Positions 1 to 8,310 of a stretch of DNA of 64,000 nucleotides are shown here, in pieces. Made by a program: the position numbers and the translations under genes. This stretch comes from JAJDGF01 sp031549325 (GTDB lineage Bacteria; Bacillota; Clostridia; Christensenellales; Aristaeellaceae): assembly GCA_031549325.1 (NCBI GenBank), contig JAVBQA010000045.1, positions 18,053 through 82,052 on the forward strand, in the 5' to 3' direction. Below the pieces are notes generated by a model, which saw only the letters and a program-made list of their open reading frames with translations, was not told the origin of the DNA and did not search any database. Position 1 is the stretch's first letter. Each line of letters starts with the position of its first letter.

Positions 1-1
1 C

Positions 2-337
2 GAGGCTTGCCACGCCTGCAGATACGGGCGTCAGGAACGCATGCTGCTGGAGCTGCCTCAGGGCCAGTTCCATGAGGGCGATCCGGTGGATCTTGAAATG
101 CCGGACGGTCAGGTGGGAAAGGCGTCTCTGCTGGCTTATGGCATCCCGCTTCTGTGCCTGTTGCTTGGGATCTGCGTTGGCTGGCTCGTTGGGAAAACCG
201 AGCTTTTCCAAGCGCTGGGCGCGCTGGTCTTCCTGGGGCTCGGCGTGCTGATCCTGCGGTTGCTCGACCCGATCATCAGGCGGGGCAGCGCTTACAAGCC
301 AGAGGCCTGTCCGTGCAAACACGACGATACAGAATAA
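2..337 (+). CDS. RseC/MucC-family membrane protein, 5' end outside window
   Basis: The reading frame is open from base 2, so the gene starts upstream and only its last 111 residues are visible. The fragment begins with a Cys-rich segment (CHACRYG), then a short soluble part, two adjacent hydrophobic helices (about residues 48-66 and 71-89) and a short polar tail. This is the layout of the RseC/MucC family, annotated as a SoxR-reducing-system or sigma-E regulatory protein. In Clostridia such proteins are often linked to Rnf electron transport. Here the rnf genes lie 20 kb away, while trxA follows 14 bases downstream, which would fit a redox role. An internal ATG at 41 exists, but the Cys motif lies upstream of it and is typical of the family, so I do not regard it as the start. 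Confidence 0.75.
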   Translation, partial: EACHACRYGRQERMLLELPQGQFHEGDPVDLEMPDGQVGKASLLAYGIPLLCLLLGICVGWLVGKTELFQALGALVFLGLGVLILRLLDPIIRRGSAYKPEACPCKHDDTE

Positions 338-351
338 GGGAGGCATGACAC

Positions 352-681
352 ATGTCTGGCGAACACTTGATTACCTTCACAGCGCAAGCCGTCACCATGG
401 AGGCTCTGAAGGGCAAAGGCCTGGTGCTGGTGGACTTTTGGGCGCCCTGGTGCGGCCCGTGCCGCATGGTTGGCCCGATTGTTGAACAGCTGGCCGACGA
501 ATACCACGGCAAAGTCATTGTCGGCAAGCTGAACGTGGACGATGAGGCTGACGCCGCCATCGCCTACTCTGTGGGCAGCATCCCCACCCTGCTGCTGTTC
601 AAGGACGGCGAGGTCGTGGATCGCGTGGTCGGCGCCCGCGGCAAGCCCGCGCTGGTAGATATGCTAGAAAAGCATTTGTAA
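352..681 (+). CDS. trxA: thioredoxin
   Basis: This 109-residue protein has the full length of a classical thioredoxin. The active site WCGPC sits at residues 33-37, followed by the usual downstream helix, and the cis-proline loop reads SIPT near residue 77. It is a cytoplasmic disulfide reductase, normally recycled by thioredoxin reductase; a TrxB-like gene is present at 33137. It follows the RseC-family gene by 14 bases, with a purine-rich GGGAGG ahead of the ATG, so the two are probably co-transcribed. A 9-base inverted repeat (669-677 with 699-707) overlaps its stop codon but lacks a T-run. Confidence 0.97.
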   Translation: MSGEHLITFTAQAVTMEALKGKGLVLVDFWAPWCGPCRMVGPIVEQLADEYHGKVIVGKLNVDDEADAAIAYSVGSIPTLLLFKDGEVVDRVVGARGKPALVDMLEKHL

Positions 682-735
682 AAACAAGCACTTACGTTAA
701 ATGCTTTGAAAAAGCTGTAATTCCCCTTGGTTTCG

Positions 736-744
736 TGGTATACT
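736..744 (+). promoter_or_regulatory. extended -10 promoter in the trxA-rnj gap
   Basis: A TG-G-TATACT extended -10 element lies at 736-744 with no good -35 box at the right distance. It would start a transcript near 751 that runs into the hairpin-rich stretch before RNase J. Seen by eye only. Confidence 0.45.
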
Positions 745-791
745 TATCGATAGTAGATTGCAAGGTATGCCGCTGTTGGGTGTGTCCCCAA

Positions 792-820
792 AGCGTCCAG
801 CAACTGCGGGCGCTTTTTTT
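792..820 (+). terminator. intrinsic terminator-like hairpin inside the rnj leader
   Basis: A 7-bp stem (792-798 with 808-814, one G-U pair) closes a 9-base loop and is followed directly by a run of seven T. It lies only about 45 bases after the predicted transcription start, so it would yield an RNA of roughly 70 nt or act as an attenuator. Confidence 0.6.
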
Positions 821-953
821 GATGCAACTGACTTGGCGTACGCGTCGGGTTCCTAAAATAGATTCGTTGTCAGCGCGTCGCACGTCGTGCGTCTCGCCGC
901 CCCAAGCAAGGGCAGCGTAGCGCAAGGTCGCGCAGGCCGGATCCGGAACACTC

Positions 954-992
954 GGGATTTCTGAATGCCATCAGAAAATCCCCGCTGTTTTT
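954..992 (+). terminator. second terminator-like hairpin before rnj
   Basis: GGGATTTCTGA at 954-964 pairs with TCAGAAAATCCC at 971-982 (one bulged A) around a 6-base loop. A CGCTG interruption and then five T follow. The hairpin ends about 55 bases before the rnj start codon. Confidence 0.55.
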
Positions 993-1046
993 GTGCATCG
1001 ATCCGCTTGCTATGTACATATTTTATCATCTTAAAGGAGACTATCT

Positions 1047-2735
1047 ATGGCATCACATGGAAAAAAGAAGGCCCCGCAGCCCAGGCTTCGGATCATCCCC
1101 CTGGGCGGCGTCGGCGAAATCGGAAAGAACATGACCGTATACGAATACGGAGACGACATCATCGTGGTGGACATCGGCTCGATGTTCCCGGGCGAGGACA
1201 TGCCCGGCATCGATCTGGTCATTCCGGACGCGACGTATCTGCAAAAAAACGCGTCGCGCATCCGCGGGTTTTTCATCACCCATGGCCACGAGGATCACAT
1301 CGGCGGCACCCCCTACATCCTCCGTCAATTCCCCGCGCCCGTCTACGGCACGCGGCTCACGCTGGCGCTGATGGAGCACAAGCTCAAAGAGCACCGCGTC
1401 AACGGCATCCAGCTGAACGTTATCAAGCCGGGCGAGAAGACCACCGCCGGCGCTTTCACCGTGGAGTATATCAAGGTCGGTCACTCCATCGCCGGCGCGG
1501 TCGCGATGGCCATCACCACCCCAGCGGGCACGGTGGTGCACACGGGCGACTTCAAGGTCGACTACACCCCCATCGACGAGCACGTGATCGACCTGCAGCG
1601 CTTCGGCCAGCTGGGCGTCGAGGGCGTGCTGGCTCTGCTGGCCGACTCGACCAACGTCGAGCGCCCCGGGTACACCATGTCCGAGCGCACCGTGGGCGAG
1701 ACGTTCAACAACCTGTTCGACAAGGCCACCGGCCGCATCATCATCGCGATGTTCAGCAGCAACATCCACCGCATTCAGCAGGTGGTGGACTCCGCTGTGC
1801 GCTACAACCGCAAGGTGTGCCTGATTGGGCGCAGCATGATCAACGTGTCGAAGGTTGCCATGCAGCTTGGCGAGCTGAAGATCCCCGAGGGGCGGCTGTT
1901 GAGCCCGGATGATCTGGACCGCTATGACGACGACGAGATCGTGGTCATGACCACCGGCAGCCAGGGCGAGCCGATGAGCGGCTTGTCCCGCATGTCATCC
2001 GGAGAGCACAACAAGCTTGAGATCAAGGCCAGCGACATGGTCATCATCTCGGCCACGCCCATTCCGGGCAACGAGAAAGCCGTGTCCCGCGTCATCAACT
2101 CGCTGATGCGCACCGGCGCCAATGTGATCTATGAATCCCTGGCTGAGGTGCACGTGTCCGGCCACGCCTGCCAGGAGGAGCTGAAGCTGATCCACACGCT
2201 GACCAAACCCAAGTTCTTCATCCCTGTGCATGGCGAGGATCGCCATCTGCACCACCATGCGCGGCTTGCAAAATCGCTAGGGATGTCGGATGACTGCGTG
2301 CACATTCCAAAGCAGGGCGAGATCATTGAACTCACCCCCACCAAAATGAGCGTGGCGGGCGCCGTCCCGAATGGCGTCACGCTGATCGACGGCCTGGGGA
2401 TTGGCGATGTGGGCACCGTGGTGCTGCGCGACCGGCTGTTGCTGTCTCAGGACGGCCTGCTGATCGTGGTCATGGCCATCGACCGCCAGAGCGGCATGTT
2501 GGTGTCCGGACCGGACATCGTGTCCCGCGGGCTTGTGTATGTGCGCGAGTCGGATGACCTGGTGGAAGGCGCCAAAGTGGCCGCGCGCCAGGCGCTGAGC
2601 AACTTTGGGCGCATCGATCCCAGCGATTGGGGCCACGTCAAAAACTCGGTGCGCGACGCCGTGCAGCGATTCGTGTACAGCCACATCAAGCGCAGCCCGA
2701 TGATCCTGCCGATCATCATGGAAATCAAGGAGTGA
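1047..2735 (+). CDS. rnj: ribonuclease J
   Basis: RNase J is a metallo-beta-lactamase/beta-CASP ribonuclease with 5'-3' exonuclease and endonuclease activity, central to mRNA decay and rRNA maturation in Bacillota. The zinc-binding signature HGHEDHIGG lies at residues 79-87. The beta-CASP region and a second histidine motif (VHGEDRHLHHH) follow, and the protein ends with the C-terminal RNase J domain. Its 562 residues match the family length. The start is supported by an AAAGGAG Shine-Dalgarno 6 bases upstream. Only one copy is visible here, so J1 and J2 cannot be distinguished. The long hairpin-rich upstream region suggests regulation in the leader, but this is inference. Confidence 0.97.
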   Translation: MASHGKKKAPQPRLRIIPLGGVGEIGKNMTVYEYGDDIIVVDIGSMFPGEDMPGIDLVIPDATYLQKNASRIRGFFITHGHEDHIGGTPYILRQFPAPVYGTRLTLALMEHKLKEHRVNGIQLNVIKPGEKTTAGAFTVEYIKVGHSIAGAVAMAITTPAGTVVHTGDFKVDYTPIDEHVIDLQRFGQLGVEGVLALLADSTNVERPGYTMSERTVGETFNNLFDKATGRIIIAMFSSNIHRIQQVVDSAVRYNRKVCLIGRSMINVSKVAMQLGELKIPEGRLLSPDDLDRYDDDEIVVMTTGSQGEPMSGLSRMSSGEHNKLEIKASDMVIISATPIPGNEKAVSRVINSLMRTGANVIYESLAEVHVSGHACQEELKLIHTLTKPKFFIPVHGEDRHLHHHARLAKSLGMSDDCVHIPKQGEIIELTPTKMSVAGAVPNGVTLIDGLGIGDVGTVVLRDRLLLSQDGLLIVVMAIDRQSGMLVSGPDIVSRGLVYVRESDDLVEGAKVAARQALSNFGRIDPSDWGHVKNSVRDAVQRFVYSHIKRSPMILPIIMEIKE

Positions 2736-2778
2736 ACCAGATTGCGCGTTTGCGCGTCTTAAATGGAGGTCCGTCTCG

Positions 2779-3129
2779 ATGAATGTGTATGATCAGGCGC
2801 ACGCCCTCGCAAGCGCTATGAAGCAGAGCGATGAGTTCAGGGAATACGCGCGGCTGAAGGAGCTGGCTTACGAGGACTCTACCAACAAGGAGTTGCTCGA
2901 CGCCTACAAAAAACTGCAATACAAGACGCAGGCGCGGGTGGCTTCCGGCGAACGCATCGACGAGCAGGACTTTCAGCGCATGCAGCAGATCGCCTCGCTG
3001 CTCCAGTACAACCCGGATGCAAGCGCCTACCTGATGGCCGAGTTCCGGTTCCAGAACATGCTGGCCGACATCTACAAAATCCTTGCGGATGTGGCGGGTA
3101 TCAATCTGGACATGCTGTCACAAGGCTAA
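2779..3129 (+). CDS. ylbF: YlbF/YmcA-family protein
   Basis: A small, helical, 116-residue cytoplasmic protein without membrane segments, matching the YlbF/YmcA (DUF964) family in length and pattern. In Bacillus subtilis, YlbF, YmcA and YaaT form the Y-complex, an RNase Y specificity factor needed for competence, biofilm formation and sporulation. It lies 43 bases behind rnj with a GGAGG ribosome site 8 bases before ATG, so two RNA-turnover functions appear to share an operon. The exact paralogue (YlbF or YmcA) cannot be settled by eye. Confidence 0.8.
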   Translation: MNVYDQAHALASAMKQSDEFREYARLKELAYEDSTNKELLDAYKKLQYKTQARVASGERIDEQDFQRMQQIASLLQYNPDASAYLMAEFRFQNMLADIYKILADVAGINLDMLSQG

Positions 3130-3150
3130 AGTTGGAGGAAAACACAACGT

Positions 3151-4455
3151 ATGGCAAGAAGTTCCATGAGAGGAAACCGACGCCCGGGCCGCCCTGTGCT
3201 CAACACACGCTACAGCCAGAAAACGCTGATGCACGACCGAGAGTACGGCTTTTATTGGTATGCCTGGCTCTGGAAGGCGCTTCGGCCGCTCCTGATCCTG
3301 TCGATTAGCCTGATCATCGTGCTGGGCGTTGTGAGCACCGGCTGGGGCTACGTATACAATCACTTCTTCATGCCAGTCAACCCGCAGGACACGCAGGTGC
3401 GTGAGTTTGTGATCGAGCCAGGCACCGCCATTAGCACCATCGGCGAGAACCTGGTCGAGCAGGGATACATCAAAGACAAGACGATCTTCAAGTATATGGT
3501 GCAGTTCCAGGAACTGACCAACCGGATTCAGGCCGGCACCTATCCGCTGTCGAGCGCCATGGATATCAACCAGGTGCTCAAAATCCTGGCCGTCGGTTCC
3601 GCCCCCAACGAACGCACGATCACCATCATTCCGGGCTGGAGCATCGAGGACATCGCCAACTACCTGCTGCAGCAGCAGGCCATCTCCAACGTGAACGAGT
3701 TCCTGAATCTGTGCAAAGACGCGAACCAGTTCGAAGGCTACTCCTTCTCGCTGCAGGAGGCCATCCAGAGCCGCTCGCTGTCTGGACGCAAGTACGCGCT
3801 GGAAGGATACCTGGCGCCCGATACCTACCGGGTCTACAGAAACGCCACGCCCGAGGCCATCATCCAGCGGCTGCTCGGGCAGTTCGACACGGTGCGCGAC
3901 AGCGTGCTGACCAGCGGCCCGCCCACGGAGATCGTGGTGGACGAGGAAGGCAACCGGCTGGATAGCGAGGGCAACATCATGACCGATGAACCCGCGGTGT
4001 TCGAGACCCCGCTGAACATGGCGCAGACGATCATCCTGGCGTCCGTCATCGAAAAGGAAGCCGGCAAGACCGCCGACTTTGACAAGGTCTCGGCCGTGTT
4101 TCACAACCGCCTGCAGAAGGGCATGCGGCTTGAGTCCGATGCCACCATCGCTTATGCCCTGGGGATCAAGCGCATCGTGCTGACCAGCGCCGAGCTGAAC
4201 ACGGACAGCCTCTACAACACCTACCTGCACGCCGGGCTGCCGCTTGGGCCCATCTGCAACCCATCCAAGCGCGCGCTGCAGGCCGCTCTATACCCGAACA
4301 TGGATTACATCAACGGGGAGTACCTGTACTTCTGCTCGGGCGACCCCGCCAAGGGCGAGCTGCATTTCTCCAAGACGAAGGCGGAGCATGACGCCGCCGT
4401 GGCGCAGTACCGGCCGTTGTGGATCGACTTCGACCGCAGGCAGGCAGGATCGTGA
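3151..4455 (+). CDS. mltG: endolytic murein transglycosylase MltG
   Basis: MltG (YceG-like) cleaves nascent glycan strands at the membrane and limits peptidoglycan chain length. The 434-residue protein has a cytoplasmic N-terminus of about 45 residues, one membrane helix (about residues 46-68), a LysM-like segment, and the catalytic YceG domain. The motif ILASVIEKEAG places the catalytic glutamate at residue 301, and SDATIAYALG and GLPLGPICNP follow as in the family. An acidic insertion of about 25 residues near 255-280 is less typical. A GGAGG site lies upstream; the gene starts 21 bases after ylbF. Confidence 0.94.
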   Translation: MARSSMRGNRRPGRPVLNTRYSQKTLMHDREYGFYWYAWLWKALRPLLILSISLIIVLGVVSTGWGYVYNHFFMPVNPQDTQVREFVIEPGTAISTIGENLVEQGYIKDKTIFKYMVQFQELTNRIQAGTYPLSSAMDINQVLKILAVGSAPNERTITIIPGWSIEDIANYLLQQQAISNVNEFLNLCKDANQFEGYSFSLQEAIQSRSLSGRKYALEGYLAPDTYRVYRNATPEAIIQRLLGQFDTVRDSVLTSGPPTEIVVDEEGNRLDSEGNIMTDEPAVFETPLNMAQTIILASVIEKEAGKTADFDKVSAVFHNRLQKGMRLESDATIAYALGIKRIVLTSAELNTDSLYNTYLHAGLPLGPICNPSKRALQAALYPNMDYINGEYLYFCSGDPAKGELHFSKTKAEHDAAVAQYRPLWIDFDRRQAGS

Positions 4456-4624
4456 CCATTGGGAACGGGCGTTTCGACTGATGATCGCCGTTCTTTAGCC
4501 TCCGCGCGAGAGGAATGGAAACCTGAATCCTCATATGCGGACAGGCAAGCGCGCTCCGACAATTGAATACCATGATAGGGCAATCTTTCCGGCGGTGGTT
4601 CGCCTAAGTTTGGAGGGGTGCCCT

Positions 4625-5350
4625 ATGTTTTTTCTGGAACTGTTGGCTGGCATGTACGACAGCGTGCTGCTGCTCATCTCCCATGTTGCGGGCCGCTCGT
4701 CCTTTCCAACCCCTTTGTCCCCCGAGGAGGAGCGCCGCGCGGTGGAGGCAATGCTGCAGGGCAACTCCAATGACTTCCGGTTGCTGGTGGAGCACAACCT
4801 GCGCCTGGTGGCGCACATTGCCAAGAAGTATTCAAACTCTGGCGTCGAGCAGGATGACCTGGTGTCCATCGGTTCCATCGGGCTGATCAAGGCGGTTGCA
4901 TCGTTTCGGCCCGAGGCGGGCAGGCTGACCGCGTATGCATCCCGCTGTGTGGAGAACGAGATCCTGATGGCGCTTCGCAGCAACAAAAAGAACAAGATGA
5001 ACCTGTCGCTGTCGGAGCCAATCGGCTCGGATCGCGAAGGCAACGAGATCATGCTGCTGGACATTCTTGGCACCGATTCCGAAGTGGTGCCCGATCAGGC
5101 GGAGCTGAACATCGAGTCGGCCAGGGCCATCGCGCTGCTCGGCAAGGTCTTGGATGAGCGCGAGCGGCGCGTTGTGCTGTTGCGCTATGGCCTATTGGAC
5201 GGCGTGCTTCACGCCCAGCACGAGGTTGCTGATGCATTGGGCATCTCCCGAAGTTACGTATCTCGAATCGAAAAAAAGGCGTTCCAGAAACTGCGCGACG
5301 CCTTGGAACACGGAGTGAATCCTCATGATAAGACTCGGTCCAGCGGGTAA
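4625..5350 (+). CDS. sigK: RNA polymerase sporulation sigma factor, sigma-K type
   Basis: This is a 241-residue sigma-70-family factor, the size of B. subtilis pro-sigma-K. The start is the ATG at 4625 behind GGAGGGG. The first 19 residues are hydrophobic and align with the sigma-K pro-peptide; by alignment the SpoIVFB-type cleavage would fall between S19 and H20 (B. subtilis cuts at the equivalent S/Y). Region 2 (EHNLRLVAHIAKK, QDDLVSIGSIGLIKA) and region 4 (EVADALGISRSYVSRIEKKA) are clear. The gene is uninterrupted, so there is no skin element. It would drive late mother-cell genes in sporulation. Its last 26 bases overlap the next gene. I could not find a convincing sigma-E promoter in the 169 bases upstream. 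Confidence 0.93.
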   Translation: MFFLELLAGMYDSVLLLISHVAGRSSFPTPLSPEEERRAVEAMLQGNSNDFRLLVEHNLRLVAHIAKKYSNSGVEQDDLVSIGSIGLIKAVASFRPEAGRLTAYASRCVENEILMALRSNKKNKMNLSLSEPIGSDREGNEIMLLDILGTDSEVVPDQAELNIESARAIALLGKVLDERERRVVLLRYGLLDGVLHAQHEVADALGISRSYVSRIEKKAFQKLRDALEHGVNPHDKTRSSG

Positions 5351-6185
5351 CAGCGAGCGCTTCTATCAGGAAGGCTTCAAGAAATCTGAGCAGGCGCCGG
5401 CCTGGCTGCGCGGCATGGGCCTTTCGGCCCTCGAGTATTCGGCGGGCCACGGCGTATCGCTGTCCGAGGCCACTGCCCGTGCCATTGGCGCTGAGGCCGC
5501 AAAGAACGGCGTCCAGATGTCCATCCATGCGCCCTACTACATAAACTGCTGTACCGACGACCCCATCAAGCGCCCCAAAAACAAGCGCTACCTGTTGGAG
5601 GCTGCCCGCGCCATCGACTGGATGGGCGGCGTCCGCGTGGTTTTCCACGTGGGCGTGCCTGACAAGAAGGAACGGGCCGCCTCTTTTGCCCGCGCGAAAG
5701 ACGACATTGCGGAGGCGCGCCAGCTGATTGTGGACGAGGGTCTATCCCACATCGTGCTCTGCCCGGAGACCATGGGGCGCCCGGGGCAACTTGGCACCCT
5801 TGAAGAGATTCTCGAAATCTGCCGGATGGACGACTCCTTTCTGCCCACGCTGGACTTCGGGCATCTGCACACGATTGGCCTTGGCGCGCTGAATTCGACG
5901 GAAGACTTCCGGCGCATCCTGGATCGGGTCATCGAAGTGCTGGGCTTTGAGCGCGCTCAGTCTTTTCATGCCCATTTCTCGAAAATCGAATACAACGCAA
6001 AGGGCGAGCGCATGCACAAGACCTTTGCCGACGAGGGCTATGGCCCGGAGTTCGCGCACCTTGCGCCGCTTATCGCAGAGTACAAGCTGTCGCCCACCAT
6101 CATCTGCGAGTCACGGGGCGTGCAGGCCGATGACGCGCTCATTATGCGCCAACTACTGGTTGAATCCGGCGCTTCCGTGTGGTAA
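5325..6185 (+). CDS. nfo: endonuclease IV-like AP endonuclease
   Basis: A 286-residue TIM-barrel protein of the AP endonuclease family 2. Putative metal-binding motifs appear in family order: SIHAPYY, FHVG, CPETMG, DFGHLH, FHAHFS and ICES. Endonuclease IV cuts 5' of abasic sites; in B. subtilis Nfo protects spore DNA. The far C-terminal D-x-H ligand pair is less obvious, so it may be a divergent branch. The start ATG lies inside the 3' end of sigK (26-base overlap) behind a GGAG site, implying co-transcription with the sporulation sigma factor. Confidence 0.88.
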   Translation: MIRLGPAGNSERFYQEGFKKSEQAPAWLRGMGLSALEYSAGHGVSLSEATARAIGAEAAKNGVQMSIHAPYYINCCTDDPIKRPKNKRYLLEAARAIDWMGGVRVVFHVGVPDKKERAASFARAKDDIAEARQLIVDEGLSHIVLCPETMGRPGQLGTLEEILEICRMDDSFLPTLDFGHLHTIGLGALNSTEDFRRILDRVIEVLGFERAQSFHAHFSKIEYNAKGERMHKTFADEGYGPEFAHLAPLIAEYKLSPTIICESRGVQADDALIMRQLLVESGASVW

Positions 6186-6210
6186 ACTATAAAGAAGGAT
6201 TACGGAAGCT

Positions 6211-8307
6211 GTGGTGAGCACGTTGGAGAAAAAGCGATCCTTTAAGAGCGCGGCTGAGCTGCGGCCCGAGGACATGATCGGGCGAGAGCTGAGCTGGCTT
6301 GAGTTCAATCAGCGTGTGCTGAAAGAGGCCACGAGCGAGGACAATCCCCCATTTGAGAAGATGAAGTTCCTGTCCATCGTGGCCAGCAACCTGGACGAGT
6401 TTTTTATGATCCGCGTGGCGTCCATCTGGGATCAGATAGACGCGGGTTATACCCTGCCCGACGCGGCGGGCATGACCCCCCGGCAGCAACTGGCCTCCAT
6501 CACCGCGCGTGTGCGCGTGATGGTGCAGAAGATGTACGAGGTGCTCCGCAAAGAGATCCTGCCCGGATTGTCCGAGGCGGGCATTCGATTTGTGGATGAA
6601 AAATCATTGACGGACGAGCAGCGCGCCTTTCTGGATACTTATTTCGAAGACACGGTCTATCCCGTGCTGACCCCTATGGCGGTGGACTCGCGCCGGCCGT
6701 TTCCGCTGATTCTGAACCGCAGCTTGAATCTGGGGTTGCTGATCGACGACGGCGATGGCGAGCTGACTTTCGCCAATGTGCAGGTGCCGTCGGGTCTGCC
6801 CCGTGTGGTGGTGCTTCCGTGCGCTTCCGGCGTCTCGGTGATGTTGCTTGAGCAGATCATCGCCCGAAACACCGACAAGCTGTTCCCCGGGCGGGACGTG
6901 ATCTGTTGCCACGCCTACCGCATCACGCGCAACGCCGACCTGACTGTGGACGAGGATGACGCCGAGGATCTGCTCTCCACCATCGAGAAGCTGCTGAAGC
7001 AGCGGCGCTGGGGCGCGGCGGTGCGCCTCGAAATCGATCACCGCGCAGACGAGCGGCTGGTGAAGGTGCTGGAGGATGCGCTGGAACTGGACTACGGCGA
7101 CGCCTACTCCATCCACGGCCCCATCAATCTTGACTTTATGATGCGCTACCTCTATTCCATGCCCGGCTTCGACGCGCAGAAATTCCCGCCCTACACCCCT
7201 GCGCCGCTGGTGCTTGAAGAAGGCGAGTCGATCTTTTCACGCATCGCCAAGGGCGATCTGCTGCTGTACCATCCGTATGACAGCTTCGAGCCGGTGGTGC
7301 GTTTTGTGCGCCATGCCGCGCGGGATCCACAGGTGCTGGCCATCAAGCAGACGCTGTACAGAGTCAGCGGCAACTCCCCCATCGTTTCCGCGCTGGCCGA
7401 CGCTGCCGAAGCCGGAAAACAGGTCACGGTGCTGCTTGAGCTGCAGGCGCGCTTTGACGAGGAGAACAACATTCACTGGGGCAAGCGCCTGGAACGCGCG
7501 GGGGCCCACGTGATCTACGGTATGGCCGGGCTCAAGACCCACAGCAAGATCACGCTGGTGGTGAGAAGCGAGCAAAGCGGCATCAAGCGCTACGTGCACC
7601 TTGGAACCGGAAACTACAACGATGTGACCGCCCAGATCTACACGGACCACGGGTTGTTCACAGCCAACGACAAGTTTGGCTCGGACGCCTCGGCGTTCTT
7701 CAACATGCTGACAGGGTTCACCAACACCCCGAAGTTCCAAAAGCTTGTGTCTGCACCCAGTAACCTGCGCACGACTTTCCTGGCGCTGATTGACCGCGAG
7801 ACGCAAAACGCCAGGGCTTGCAAGCGCGGCGAGGTCTTCGCCAAGATGAACTCGCTCGTGGACGAGGAGATCATCGCGGCGCTGTACCGGGCGTCCATCG
7901 CTGGCGTCAGGGTGAAGCTGATCGTGCGTGGCATCTGTTGCCTGAGACCCGGTCTTCCCGGCATCAGCGAGAAGATCAGCGTGCGCTCGATTGTGGGACG
8001 GTATCTCGAGCACAGCCGCATCTTCTTGTTCCACAACGACGGCAACCCGCAGGGCTTTCTTTCGAGCGCCGACTGGATGCCCAGAAACCTCGACCGGCGG
8101 GTCGAGCTGTTGTTCCCGGTGGAGCACCCCGCGCTGCTCAAGCAAATCAGCGACGTGCTGAAGCTGCAGTGGCACGACAACGTCAAATGCGCCGAGCTCA
8201 AGAGCGACGGACGCTATGAGCGCGTGGGCAAAAGCGGAGAACCGCGCGTGAATTCCCAAGAAGAACTGATGAAGCTGCACAGCAGAAAACAAATCCCGGG
8301 GGAGTAA
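6211..8307 (+). CDS. ppk1: polyphosphate kinase 1
   Basis: PPK1 reversibly transfers the ATP gamma-phosphate onto polyphosphate chains. The 698-residue length is typical. The N-terminal domain begins RELSWLEFNQRVL. The two phospholipase D-like catalytic domains are recognisable by LYHPYDSFEPV, the phosphorylated histidine context GLKTHSKITLV, and the second histidine in RIFLFHNDGN. It starts with GTG (6211, with a second GTG next to it) 25 bases after nfo and 3 bases before the next gene, so it lies within the same transcript. No exopolyphosphatase gene is in view. Confidence 0.96.
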   Translation: MVSTLEKKRSFKSAAELRPEDMIGRELSWLEFNQRVLKEATSEDNPPFEKMKFLSIVASNLDEFFMIRVASIWDQIDAGYTLPDAAGMTPRQQLASITARVRVMVQKMYEVLRKEILPGLSEAGIRFVDEKSLTDEQRAFLDTYFEDTVYPVLTPMAVDSRRPFPLILNRSLNLGLLIDDGDGELTFANVQVPSGLPRVVVLPCASGVSVMLLEQIIARNTDKLFPGRDVICCHAYRITRNADLTVDEDDAEDLLSTIEKLLKQRRWGAAVRLEIDHRADERLVKVLEDALELDYGDAYSIHGPINLDFMMRYLYSMPGFDAQKFPPYTPAPLVLEEGESIFSRIAKGDLLLYHPYDSFEPVVRFVRHAARDPQVLAIKQTLYRVSGNSPIVSALADAAEAGKQVTVLLELQARFDEENNIHWGKRLERAGAHVIYGMAGLKTHSKITLVVRSEQSGIKRYVHLGTGNYNDVTAQIYTDHGLFTANDKFGSDASAFFNMLTGFTNTPKFQKLVSAPSNLRTTFLALIDRETQNARACKRGEVFAKMNSLVDEEIIAALYRASIAGVRVKLIVRGICCLRPGLPGISEKISVRSIVGRYLEHSRIFLFHNDGNPQGFLSSADWMPRNLDRRVELLFPVEHPALLKQISDVLKLQWHDNVKCAELKSDGRYERVGKSGEPRVNSQEELMKLHSRKQIPGE

Positions 8308-8310
8308 CTG

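Larger units (their letters stand above)
750..992 (+). ncRNA. candidate small RNA or long RNase J leader
   Basis: The 365 bases between trxA and rnj (682-1046) hold no convincing gene. Behind an extended -10 element there are two hairpins resembling intrinsic terminators, at 792-820 and 954-992. Between them the sequence is GC-rich and contains several short inverted repeats. The stretch is either one or two short RNAs or a long 5' leader of rnj with attenuator-like elements. I compared it mentally with tmRNA, SRP RNA, RNase P RNA, 6S RNA and common riboswitches and recognise none of them. The call rests on the promoter and hairpins alone. Confidence 0.35.

Noticed and set aside
669..707. Inverted repeat around the trxA stop as a terminator
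   Set aside because: AAAGCATTT/AAATGCTTT is a weak A-T stem with a 21-base loop and no T-run.
750..992. Assigning this interval to tmRNA, SRP RNA, RNase P RNA or 6S RNA
   Set aside because: None of the diagnostic sequences (for example the SRP GGTCAGG..GGAAGG loop or a tmRNA tRNA-like 3' end) is present, so only an unnamed candidate is listed.
4456..4624. Sigma-E type promoter before sigK
   Set aside because: CATATGCG and CATGATAG fragments resemble a -10 but no -35 falls at the right distance.
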